Positions 1 through 6,345 are shown, counted from the stretch's first letter. The stretch: 6,912 nucleotides of DNA from RGIG5579 sp045543495 (GCA_045543495.1 JAZQMO010000048.1:1-6912); one strand, 5' to 3'. Numbers and translations are program-made. The notes: a model not told the origin generated them from the letters alone.

Positions 1-94
1 CTCGATACCCTAATCGGTTCTCTCGCATGTCCATTATAACACCTATTTTAAATTCTGCGCTATAAACTTTATTTTTGCTACCTTTTTTACACAT
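1..94 (-). CDS. IS3-family transposase OrfA, N-terminal fragment (cut by window edge)
   Basis: The ATG at 94-92 opens a frame of 31 codons that reaches the window edge without a stop. The peptide begins MCKKGSKNKVYSAEFKIG and ends RENRLGYR. The (K/R)-x-Y-S-x-E-F-K-(I/L) start followed after about 15 residues by an L-x-Y-R element is typical of IS3/IS150-group OrfA. There it forms the first helices of a helix-turn-helix DNA-binding domain that recognises the IS ends. In the family, OrfA is joined to the DDE catalytic OrfB by programmed -1 frameshifting, but that part lies outside the window. The start is supported by a GGAGG Shine-Dalgarno sequence (106-110 on the + strand as cctcc), 11 bases upstream. 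That site sits inside a stem-loop formed with the terminal repeat. Whether the rest of the gene is intact is unknown. Confidence 0.72.
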   Translation of the reverse strand, partial: MCKKGSKNKVYSAEFKIGVIMDMRENRLGYR

Positions 95-100
95 AAAAAT

Positions 101-136
101 ATGCACCTCCAAAAGTGTCTAACTTTTGGGGTGCAT
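101..136 (-). promoter_or_regulatory. Hairpin at the IS end that sequesters the orfA ribosome binding site
   Basis: Positions 101-116 pair with 122-136 over 15 base pairs with one bulged base (108) and a 5-base loop (117-121). On the - strand RNA, the 3' arm contains the GGAGG Shine-Dalgarno sequence of orfA, and the 5' arm is part of the terminal inverted repeat. The hairpin forms only if transcription enters from outside the IS. It would then block translation of transposase, a protective device known in principle for IS10 and IS50. The stem is followed by ATTTTTAT, so it could also act as a weak terminator. Pairing is seen directly; function is inferred. Confidence 0.6.
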
Positions 137-176
137 ATCACGGAAAGAAGCGGTCTCCGTTTTTCTTATTTGGGTA

Positions 177-205
177 TTGCAATTAAAAACAAGATGTGTT
201 ACAAT
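177..205 (+). promoter_or_regulatory. SigA-type promoter of the DUF4349 gene
   Basis: The -35 is TTGCAA (177-182), followed by a 17-base spacer and a -10 TACAAT (200-205). The -10 is preceded by TG plus one base (197-199), an extended -10. Transcription would start near 211-213, leaving a leader of about 25 bases. The -35 lies about 37 bases inside the chromosome from the IS end at 140, so the insertion has not broken the core promoter. Confidence 0.75.
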
Positions 206-237
206 GAAAAAAAGTTCACATCAAAGGAGGCATTACA

Positions 238-1125
238 ATGAAACGAACCCTTCGATTATCGGCACTTTTTATGGCCACGCTTCTTGTCCTCTTCAGCTTA
301 CTGTCCTGCAGTGCGGCAGAGGGAGGAGCGGTGAAGGATGATATGGAAGAATCCGTCTCGGTTCCCGAGGAAGGAGCGGATCTGAACCAATCTTCCGTTG
401 ACCTGAAGGAAAACAGAAAGATCATTGAGCGCATCCGGCTCAGCCTTCAAACCAAAACCTTTGATGCCCTGATGGACGATGTGAAGGCTCAGGTAAGTGC
501 CTTGGGCGGCTATGTGCAGCAAGCAGAGGTCAACGGCAGACAAGAGGATTCCGATTCCATGCGCTGGGCCAATATGACCGTTCGCATCCCCTCGGAAAAG
601 AGTGAGTCCTTCTCGGATTTTGTTTCCCAAAAGGCTGTGGTGATCAACCGTAGCGTTACCACCGAGGATGTGACCCTCAGCTATGTGGATATGGAAAGCC
701 GCATTTCCGCTATGAGGCTGGAAAAGGAGGCCTTGGAAACCCTCTTAAAAAATGCCGCTTCCGTTCAGGATATCATCTCCATTCGGGAAAAATTGACCGA
801 TGTCATCTATCAGATCGAATCCTATGAATCTCAGCTTCGCACTTGGGATGACCTTATTGACTATACCACGCTGGAGCTTCACATCCGTGAGGTAGAGCGA
901 ACCGCCGTGGTGGAAAAGCAGGGCGCATGGCAAGAGATCGGCACCAATTTGAAAAACAATTTCGTGATCGTGGGCGAAGCTCTTGTTGACCTTTTTGTGT
1001 TCTTTGTCAGTGCCATTCCCTTCTTCCTCCCCTTGGGCGCAGTGCTTGCGGTGGTTTTGATTTTGACCCGTGTTACAAAAGTGAAAAAGAAGAGAGCAAA
1101 AGAAAAGAACGAAGAGAGAAAGTAA
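238..1125 (+). CDS. DUF4349 domain-containing lipoprotein with C-terminal membrane segment
   Basis: This gene encodes 295 residues. The start is fixed by AAGGAGG (224-230), 7 bases before the ATG. An N-terminal signal (positives at residues 2-6, hydrophobic 9-22) ends in a lipobox LLSC with Cys24, so lipid attachment is predicted. Residues 25-57 are an acidic linker. From about residue 58 to 280 the protein follows the DUF4349 pattern: a beta-rich start with an LGGYV motif (89-93), a VRIP strand (115-118), the TTEDVT...YVDMESRI signature (141-156), and a helical, coiled-coil-like part (about 151-205). Then come a long hydrophobic segment (about 250-279) and a Lys/Arg-rich tail that should lie in the cytoplasm. 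The molecule is therefore probably anchored to the outer face of the membrane at one or both ends. The family has no firmly established biochemical role, and none is claimed. The gene appears monocistronic, with its own promoter (177-205) and a shared terminator (1149-1183). Confidence 0.88.
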   Translation: MKRTLRLSALFMATLLVLFSLLSCSAAEGGAVKDDMEESVSVPEEGADLNQSSVDLKENRKIIERIRLSLQTKTFDALMDDVKAQVSALGGYVQQAEVNGRQEDSDSMRWANMTVRIPSEKSESFSDFVSQKAVVINRSVTTEDVTLSYVDMESRISAMRLEKEALETLLKNAASVQDIISIREKLTDVIYQIESYESQLRTWDDLIDYTTLELHIREVERTAVVEKQGAWQEIGTNLKNNFVIVGEALVDLFVFFVSAIPFFLPLGAVLAVVLILTRVTKVKKKRAKEKNEERK

Positions 1126-1148
1126 ATCTCTCCTCGTCAAAAAAAGAG

Positions 1149-1183
1149 AATGCCTCCGAAAGCAATTTGCTTTCGGAGGCATT
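1149..1183. terminator. Bidirectional rho-independent terminator between convergent genes
   Basis: This is a perfect 17-bp inverted repeat (arms 1149-1165 and 1167-1183, one central base) lying between the DUF4349 stop and the stop of the large - strand gene. On the + strand the stem is followed by GTTTCGTTTTATT. On the - strand it is followed by CTCTTTTTTT. Both genes can end here. It starts 24 bases after the + gene and finishes 8 bases after the stop of the - gene. Confidence 0.88.
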
Positions 1184-1191
1184 GTTTCGTT

Positions 1192-4100
1192 TTATTCGTA
1201 GATCAGCTTGCCGTCTGCGCCGAAGGTGTAGTCTGTGCCGCCGATGTTTACGGTCTCATTTTCTACTCTGAAGCCGTTTGCATCTACATAGTAGAGGCTG
1301 CTTTCAAAGACCACCAAGGAATTCTTCGCTTGGCTGCCGTTTTCATTCAGGTAGACCCACTTGTCTTCGTACTGCATAAAGGTGTTGGTCAGGCAGTATC
1401 CGCTCTCTCCGATGTAGCACAGACCCTGAGAGTCATAGTGCCAACGGTCGGCGTACATATAGCCGTCCTCGCCTACATAGCACCAGCCCTGAGAGTCCTT
1501 CTGCCAAGCATTGCAAAGAACATAGCCGTTTGCATCCACGTATCTCCAGCCGATCCCGTCGTGTACCCAGCTGTTATAGACCATATAACCGCTGCTGTCT
1601 ACTCGGCAAAGACCGACGCTGTCGGGGATCCAGGCGTTTTTCTGCATAAAGCCGTTCACGCCAAGGTAGCACCAGCCGGCGGAATCGTTCATCCACTGAC
1701 CGAGGAGAGAAAATCCGCGGGCGTTAAGATAGATCCATTCGCTTCCGTTGAGAACCCAAGCGTTTTTCACCTGACTGCCTTCGCCGTCCAGATAGCACCA
1801 AACACCCTGATACTTTGCAAAAGTGTTGGTCACGCAGTAGCCGTTTCCGTCAATGTAGCAAAGACCCTTGGAGTCGGGTACCCAAGTGTTGGCGGCCATG
1901 TAGCCGTCTTCACCCACATAACACCAGCCCACGCTGTCACGTCTCCAGGAATTGGTTGCCAGATATCCGCCTGCACCTGCGTATTTCCAGCCGAAGCCGT
2001 CCCAAACCCAAGTGTTTTCTACCAGATATCCGCCTGCTCCGACATAGCAGAGACCTGCGCTGTCCTTGGCCCAAGCGTTTGTGATCATATAGCCGTCCTC
2101 GCCCACATAGCACCAACCCACGCTGTCACGTCTCCAGGTGTTTGTTACCATATAGCCGTCAGGGCCGATAAATCTCCAGCCGATTCCGTCGTGGATCCAC
2201 TGATCGTAGAGCATATGACCGTTTCCGTCTACATAGCACCAGCCCTTGGAATCGGGAACGAGGGAATTGACGATCTTCATACCTTCCACATAGTATACCC
2301 ACTGACCGCCCTCCGTGACCCACTGACCGTAGGGAATCATCAGGTTTACAAGCTGGCGGGAGGCCTCTACCACCATGGAAAGAACCTCGGGATCAAAGCT
2401 TTCCAGCTCTGCGGGGGTCAGAGTACCCAGTGCGTTCAGATAAGGAGTTGCATCAAAGAGATCGTCCACCGTCAAGTGTACGTTCCCTTCGTCATCGCGA
2501 AGCGCCTCTTCCAGCATCATTTCCACAAAATCAGAGAAATGAGAGGCGATATCCTCGTACTGAGCGATCGCATCCTGTAAGCTTGCCCTTTCCTCCGGGG
2601 ACAAATTCGGATCCTCCAAAAGGGCGTTGCCCTTATTTACAAGATCCAGAAGCGTCTGGCGGCTAAAGCTTGTGTAAACAGCTTCCATCACCTGACCGAA
2701 GAAGGAGGTAAGGCGTGTTGCTAAAAAGGAGGTGGTGCGCATCACGGGGGATCCGTTTCCGGCAAGACTGCTGTTGAGCTTGATCTCACAGCAGTATCTC
2801 TTTTGGGGAACGGTATTGGTGATCCAAGGATTGGTCTGGCCCTCCAGCTTCTTTGCGCCGTTGCCGGTCATCACCTGCAGGGTGAAGGGCTGATCCTGCT
2901 CGCCGATGATGTAAAGGGCGTAGGAGCGGGTCTCGTAGATCTCGCAGATGTAGATATGCTGGCCCTCGTCCCAAACAAAGTCAATGGCGCCGATTCCGTC
3001 GCTGAGGTAGCAACCGTTTGCATAGGGGAAATTGGTAAGGGCGATCACCTCGCCTGCTTCCAATTCTATGTCAAGCACCTTCATACCGTATCCGTTGGAT
3101 TTGTATTCGCCGCACCAAAGATCGGAATCGGAGTTGTAAATGATGTTTTCGGCCTTTGTGGCCACCGTATCGGTTACGGGAGCGGTGATCTCAGGCGCCG
3201 AATACCACTGGAACTCTGCCTCGTGCATATAGTTGGTATACACCATGGGATTATCCGCATAGCCGCCGCCCGCATTGTGGAATATGGGAAGGGCGGGGGA
3301 CCAGGCTTCGGTGCCGTCAATCCAGTTTACCTTGCAGGTGTAGTATTTGTCGCTGGCGTAATTGGAAAGGCTTTGGTAGGTTTCGCCGGGAATGGCCTCG
3401 AGGTCGTAGCTGACCTTCTTTGCGGTGAAGATCGCATCTTGATAGTAATCGTAGGAGTAGAAATAGTAAACACCGTCCTCCGGTGCGTTAAAGACCGTGA
3501 TGTCGCCCCAATGGCCGAAGCAGCTGTGGTAAGAATACCAGCGGTTCTCTTCGGGAACGATGACCTGGAAGGAATAGGGATCAACATCGTAAGAGGTCAA
3601 TTGGAGCTGCTGGTTTTTATCGAGGTAAACACCGAATAAATAGTGACGGCCGTCGTATGCCTCTTCTTCCTCAAAGTCAGAGACCCAAACGCCGTTTTGC
3701 GCATCATACTGTGCGGTTCCTTCTCCGTCGGGGAACTTGAAGGCGTTTTGATCCGTAATGACCTGAGAGGAAGAGGGGGTAGCCTCATACCAGCGGAAGG
3801 TAGCAAATTTGGGGCTGGAGACATTTACAAAGTTGCCATAGGAGTCTAAGAGCTCGTAATTGAAATAAACCTCGCCGGAGCGCTGAACCGTGCCGTCCTT
3901 CATGGTGACTTCACAGGAATAAGCATAGTCGTGCTTTGCACCGGTCAGAGTGTTGGTATTCTGCCCTACTGCGGGAACCCATTCGTAGTAGTCCGCATAG
4001 CACTCCAGCGCATATTCGGCAGGGGAGGTAAGGATCAGTGTGAGGACTACATCCTCCTCGGTGTAAAAGCTGGTGGTCTCATCGTACCAAAACAGCTCTC

Positions 4101-4833
4101 TCTGATAAGAGTAGTCTTCTGCTTCCACTCGGATTTCCAGCCGCGGAGCCTGAGAAAGAGCGACGTTATCGAAATAAATGGTCTGATCCTGCTCCAGGGC
4201 AACGCTGAAAATCTCCACCTGATCGTGGCTTGTGTTTCCGCCGACCCAGGCTTCGCTTTGGGCATCGTACTGCCCCTTCTTTACGGCAACGTTGGTATCG
4301 GTCAGGTCATAGTCCTTCCAATAGCCTTCATACCACTGATAGGATGCCACGTCCTCCGGAGGATAAACCGCAACAGAGGGATCGTATTCCGTGGGATCCT
4401 TCACCAGACCTCTGGCCTCCGATACCCGAACGGTGTAGCCGTATTGCGGAGTGCCGTAGGAACTGAGGGCGAGAATGTAGGTCTTTCCGCCGATCAGATC
4501 AAAAATAGCGTTGAAGTCTAAACTGCGGTAGTCATCGGTATTGCCGCCGATCAGCTCGGGAATGTGCCCGTCTCCGGAAAGATCGTGGAGCACGGGATCC
4601 GGATTTTGTTGGCCGGAGATTTCCTCGTAGCTGGATTCAAATCGGTAATAGCCCGAGGCTTGCGGGGTAAAGGAGACCATAATGTCCTGTTCAAGATTTT
4701 CCGGAAATACAAAAACAGGGGACTGCGTGGTCAAAACAGGGTACTCCTGGGCAAAAGCATTTGCCGGAAGAAGTACTGCCAGCATTACGAATGCAAGCAA
4801 TAAACTCAAAGTGGATCGCAGAGATTTTTTCAT
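1192..4833 (-). CDS. Large secreted cell-wall-binding-type protein with Ig-like modules and 21-residue repeats
   Basis: This gene encodes 1213 residues. The start is supported by AAGGAG (4843-4848), 9 bases before the ATG. A signal peptide (KK at 2-3, hydrophobic 9-22, likely cut after AFA at residue 28) indicates export. Residues about 30-141 form a beta-rich domain resembling bacterial PPC-type domains. Three related modules follow, opening at YQWY (165), FRWY (346) and FQWY (541). Each closes with a YxCxV-like strand (Cys307, Cys500, Cys682). Residues about 712-836 are helical and acidic with no aromatic repeat. Residues 837-1213 are a tandem array of 21-residue repeats of cell-wall/choline-binding type (consensus W..DS.GWCYVG.DGYM.TN). 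There is no LPXTG motif and no visible catalytic domain, so attachment would be through the repeats, and an adhesin or scaffold role is only a guess. It appears monocistronic, with a promoter at 4891-4919 and a terminator at 1149-1183. Confidence 0.87.
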   Translation of the reverse strand: MKKSLRSTLSLLLAFVMLAVLLPANAFAQEYPVLTTQSPVFVFPENLEQDIMVSFTPQASGYYRFESSYEEISGQQNPDPVLHDLSGDGHIPELIGGNTDDYRSLDFNAIFDLIGGKTYILALSSYGTPQYGYTVRVSEARGLVKDPTEYDPSVAVYPPEDVASYQWYEGYWKDYDLTDTNVAVKKGQYDAQSEAWVGGNTSHDQVEIFSVALEQDQTIYFDNVALSQAPRLEIRVEAEDYSYQRELFWYDETTSFYTEEDVVLTLILTSPAEYALECYADYYEWVPAVGQNTNTLTGAKHDYAYSCEVTMKDGTVQRSGEVYFNYELLDSYGNFVNVSSPKFATFRWYEATPSSSQVITDQNAFKFPDGEGTAQYDAQNGVWVSDFEEEEAYDGRHYLFGVYLDKNQQLQLTSYDVDPYSFQVIVPEENRWYSYHSCFGHWGDITVFNAPEDGVYYFYSYDYYQDAIFTAKKVSYDLEAIPGETYQSLSNYASDKYYTCKVNWIDGTEAWSPALPIFHNAGGGYADNPMVYTNYMHEAEFQWYSAPEITAPVTDTVATKAENIIYNSDSDLWCGEYKSNGYGMKVLDIELEAGEVIALTNFPYANGCYLSDGIGAIDFVWDEGQHIYICEIYETRSYALYIIGEQDQPFTLQVMTGNGAKKLEGQTNPWITNTVPQKRYCCEIKLNSSLAGNGSPVMRTTSFLATRLTSFFGQVMEAVYTSFSRQTLLDLVNKGNALLEDPNLSPEERASLQDAIAQYEDIASHFSDFVEMMLEEALRDDEGNVHLTVDDLFDATPYLNALGTLTPAELESFDPEVLSMVVEASRQLVNLMIPYGQWVTEGGQWVYYVEGMKIVNSLVPDSKGWCYVDGNGHMLYDQWIHDGIGWRFIGPDGYMVTNTWRRDSVGWCYVGEDGYMITNAWAKDSAGLCYVGAGGYLVENTWVWDGFGWKYAGAGGYLATNSWRRDSVGWCYVGEDGYMAANTWVPDSKGLCYIDGNGYCVTNTFAKYQGVWCYLDGEGSQVKNAWVLNGSEWIYLNARGFSLLGQWMNDSAGWCYLGVNGFMQKNAWIPDSVGLCRVDSSGYMVYNSWVHDGIGWRYVDANGYVLCNAWQKDSQGWCYVGEDGYMYADRWHYDSQGLCYIGESGYCLTNTFMQYEDKWVYLNENGSQAKNSLVVFESSLYYVDANGFRVENETVNIGGTDYTFGADGKLIYE
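1195..2325 (-). repeat. C-terminal array of 18 cell-wall-binding-type repeats (residues 837-1213)
   Basis: After a first 20-residue unit (837-856), seventeen units of exactly 21 residues run to the C terminus without a gap. The typical unit has Trp at 2, DS at 5-6, GW at 8-9, Cys-Tyr at 10-11 and G-Y at 16-17. It resembles CW_binding_1 repeats (WYY...DG.M.TGW), but the first Tyr of WYY is often Cys. Units follow the order A (G-W-R/K, no Cys), B (G-W-C-Y), C (G-L-C-Y), with an occasional D unit (TF....xW.Y...GSQ.KN). DNA shows the same 63-residue period: 1931-1949 and 2120-2138 are identical and lie 189 bases apart. In the family such repeats bind choline, teichoic acid or glucans. The ligand here is unknown. 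Confidence 0.9.
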
Positions 4834-4860
4834 AAGCAGTTTCTCCTTATTTTTAATGTC

Positions 4861-4882
4861 AAATCTCCCCGAAGGGATCTTT
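4861..4882 (-). promoter_or_regulatory. UUCG-capped hairpin at the 5' end of the large-gene mRNA
   Basis: On the - strand RNA, UCCC (4877-4874) pairs with GGGA (4869-4866) around a C(UUCG)G tetraloop. The helix can continue through tandem G-A/A-G mismatches into three A-U pairs (4880-4882 with 4861-4863). It starts about one to three bases after the predicted transcription start, a position where hairpins can stabilise mRNA. The pairing is visible; the effect is inferred. Confidence 0.4.
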
Positions 4883-4890
4883 ACAATTCT

Positions 4891-4919
4891 ATTTTACACA
4901 ATCGGGCATTGGATTGCAA
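4891..4919 (-). promoter_or_regulatory. SigA-type promoter of the large surface-protein gene
   Basis: On the - strand, the -35 TTGCAA (4919-4914), a 17-base spacer and the -10 TAAAAT (4896-4891) match a SigA promoter. The expected start is near 4884, giving a leader of about 50 bases before the ATG at 4833. The -35 hexamer and spacer are the same as in the promoter of the DUF4349 gene. Confidence 0.72.
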
Positions 4920-4971
4920 GATGGTGTTTTGCCAAAAATGAAAAACAAATAATTGGTTGATTTGACGAAAA

Positions 4972-4997
4972 ACACCCGCTGAATGTTCAGCGGGTGT
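4972..4997 (-). terminator. Rho-independent terminator after clpX
   Basis: This is a perfect 12-bp stem (4972-4983 with 4986-4997, ACACCCGCTGAA arm) with a 2-base centre, GC-rich at its base. On the - strand it is followed by TTTTTCGTC. It lies 10 bases after the clpX stop and ends the clpP-clpX transcript before the promoter of the large gene. Confidence 0.87.
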
Positions 4998-5007
4998 CAG
5001 CTTCCTT

Positions 5008-6267
5008 TTATTTATCCTTGGTTTCTTTTCTTAAAACCAGCCTCGGGCTCTTTTCTCCGCGCACCACCTCGGCGCAGATCACAGCCTTTTTCACATCTCT
5101 GCGATCGGGCAATTCATACATCATATTCTGCAAAAAGCCCTCCATAATGGAGCGCAGGCCTCGGGCGCCCGTATTTTGCTCCTTGGCCATTTTGGCAATT
5201 TCAAGGTAGGCGTCCTTCTTGAATTCCAATTCGATCTCGTCAAAGGAAAACAGCTTTTGATACTGCTTCACCAGAGCATTCTTGGGCTCGGTGAGAATAC
5301 GAACCAGACTTTCCTCATCCAAGGAGTCCAAAGGAACGATCACGGGAATTCGACCGATCAATTCGGGAATGATACCGAATTTCACCAGATCGTGAGGGAT
5401 CACCTTGCTCACAAGGCTTTCTCCCTGTTTCGCTCCCTCATTCTTTTCTGCGGGATCGCCGAATCCGATCACCGTCTTTCCTTGGCGTCTGCGGATGATC
5501 TCTTCCATTCCGTCAAAGGCGCCGCCGCAGATAAAGAGAATGTTTTTGGTATCAATGCGGATGAATTCCTGATTGGGATGCTTTCTTCCTCCTTGGGGGG
5601 GAACATTGGCCACCGTTCCCTCCAAGATCTTCAAAAGTGCCTGCTGAACGCCCTCGCCCGATACATCACGGGTGATGGAGCGATTCTCGCTCCTGCGGGC
5701 GATCTTGTCGATCTCATCAATATAAATAATGCCTCGCTGTGCCTTTTCCACATCAAAATCAGCCGCCTGAATCAAGCGGAGCAAAATGTTTTCCACATCC
5801 TCGCCCACATAGCCCGCTTCGGTCAGGGTGGTGGCATCGGCAATGGCGAAGGGCACCTCCAATGCCTTGGCCAGCGTTTGTGCAAGATAGGTCTTGCCGC
5901 AGCCCGTATCGCCAATGAGAAGCACATTGCTCTTTTGGATCTCCACCTCATCCTCCGAGGCTTGCATCAGGCGCTTGTAGTGGTTGTATACCGCCACGGA
6001 CAGGGCCATTTTCGCCTTATCCTGACCCACCACATATTCATCCAGCTTCTTTTTGATCTCTGTGGGGCGGGGAAGATAATCAGGCTGAAAATCCTTTTTC
6101 TTTTGCTTTGTCTCTTCCTTTTCCACATACTGCTCCACCAGATCGTAGCAGAGGGTGGCGCACTGATCGCAGATATAGACCCCCTTGGGGCCGGGGATCA
6201 GCATATTCACTTGGCCTTCCCCTCTGGAACAGAAGGAACAGATGGGGGGATTTTTCTGATTTGCCAT
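5008..6267 (-). CDS. clpX: ClpX, ATP-binding unfoldase subunit of the ClpXP protease
   Basis: ClpX is a hexameric cytoplasmic AAA+ unfoldase that recognises tagged or damaged proteins, unfolds them with ATP and threads them into ClpP. The 419 residues match the usual length and order of parts. The N-terminal C4 zinc-binding domain has Cys10, Cys13, Cys33 and Cys36. Walker A is GDTGCGKT (119-126). The pore-1 loop is GYVGED (152-157), Walker B is IIYIDE (180-185), and the RKH pore loop is at 228-230. The IGF loop that docks on ClpP is at 267-269, the arginine finger R306 is in LIGRIP, and sensor 2 is GARGLR (367-372). The start is supported by AAGGGAG (6273-6279), 5 bases upstream. Walker A departs from the common GPTGSGKT by D for P and C for S, but the Lys and Thr needed for nucleotide binding are kept. 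It lies 78 bases after clpP, separated by a structured RNA element. Confidence 0.98.
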   Translation of the reverse strand: MANQKNPPICSFCSRGEGQVNMLIPGPKGVYICDQCATLCYDLVEQYVEKEETKQKKKDFQPDYLPRPTEIKKKLDEYVVGQDKAKMALSVAVYNHYKRLMQASEDEVEIQKSNVLLIGDTGCGKTYLAQTLAKALEVPFAIADATTLTEAGYVGEDVENILLRLIQAADFDVEKAQRGIIYIDEIDKIARRSENRSITRDVSGEGVQQALLKILEGTVANVPPQGGRKHPNQEFIRIDTKNILFICGGAFDGMEEIIRRRQGKTVIGFGDPAEKNEGAKQGESLVSKVIPHDLVKFGIIPELIGRIPVIVPLDSLDEESLVRILTEPKNALVKQYQKLFSFDEIELEFKKDAYLEIAKMAKEQNTGARGLRSIMEGFLQNMMYELPDRRDVKKAVICAEVVRGEKSPRLVLRKETKDK

Positions 6268-6295
6268 AGTAACTCCCTTGTATATAAAAATGAAA

Positions 6296-6335
6296 AGCCG
6301 GGCAAGCCAAAACTTACCCGGCTACTTTTTTGGCT
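6296..6335 (-). promoter_or_regulatory. Overlapping hairpins (A-B-A'-B') between clpP and clpX, terminator/antiterminator-like
   Basis: Read on the - strand, the gap contains AGCCAAAA (A, 6335-6328), AGCCGGG (B, 6323-6317), TTTTGGCT (A', 6312-6305) and CCCGGCT (B', 6302-6296). A pairs with A' over 8 bases and B with B' over 7 bases, and the B:B' stem can gain 3 more pairs inside (6304-6306 with 6313-6315). B:B' is followed by TTTTCATTTTTA, so it looks like an intrinsic terminator. A:A' would compete with it, or both could form together as a pseudoknot. The U-rich tract ends just before the clpX ribosome binding site. Pairing is seen directly; control of clpX is inferred. Confidence 0.55.
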
Positions 6336-6345
6336 CAAAAGAGAA

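Larger units (their letters stand above)
1..140 (-). mobile_element. End of an IS3-family (IS150-like) insertion sequence, rest outside the window
   Basis: On the - strand, starting at 140 and reading left, the sequence begins TGATATGCACCCC and continues AAAAGTTAGACA to 116. This fits the IS3/IS150-type terminal inverted repeat (TG at the outer tip, a TGCACCC core, then GTT-GAC). An orfA-like reading frame begins 22 bases further in and runs leftwards off the window, so 140 is the outer boundary and the element extends to the left. The stretch is visibly AT-richer than the flanking genes. The element lies upstream of, and reads away from, the DUF4349 gene. The other terminal repeat and the short target duplication (3-4 bp is usual for the family) cannot be seen. 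Family assignment comes from the combination of terminus and orfA start, not from a database match. Confidence 0.75.

Noticed and set aside
3..65. Possible C-terminal tail of a + strand transposase ending at 65
   Set aside because: The + strand peptide shows no convincing match, whereas the - strand of the same bases gives a good OrfA N terminus with a correctly placed ribosome binding site and terminal repeat.
101..136. Hairpin as an ordinary terminator of a neighbouring gene
   Set aside because: No gene ends just before it on either strand. Its arm is the IS terminal repeat and it contains the orfA ribosome binding site, so the IS explanation fits better, although some termination activity is possible.
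126..341. Small + strand frame overlapping the DUF4349 promoter and start
   Set aside because: It begins inside the IS terminal repeat, overlaps the promoter, has no Shine-Dalgarno site and is out of frame with the well-supported gene at 238.
1195..2325. Tandem repeats as a CRISPR-like or non-coding DNA array
   Set aside because: The 63-base period is in frame with a continuous coding sequence, the units diverge at DNA level while protein motifs are kept, and there are no unique spacers between identical repeats.
1150..2580. Open frame of 476 codons on the + strand, opposite the repeat array
   Set aside because: It is antisense to a well-supported gene. Its length comes from the regular 21-codon repeat, which keeps the opposite frame free of stops. 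Its start lies inside the terminator stem, and it has no plausible ribosome binding site or recognisable domain.
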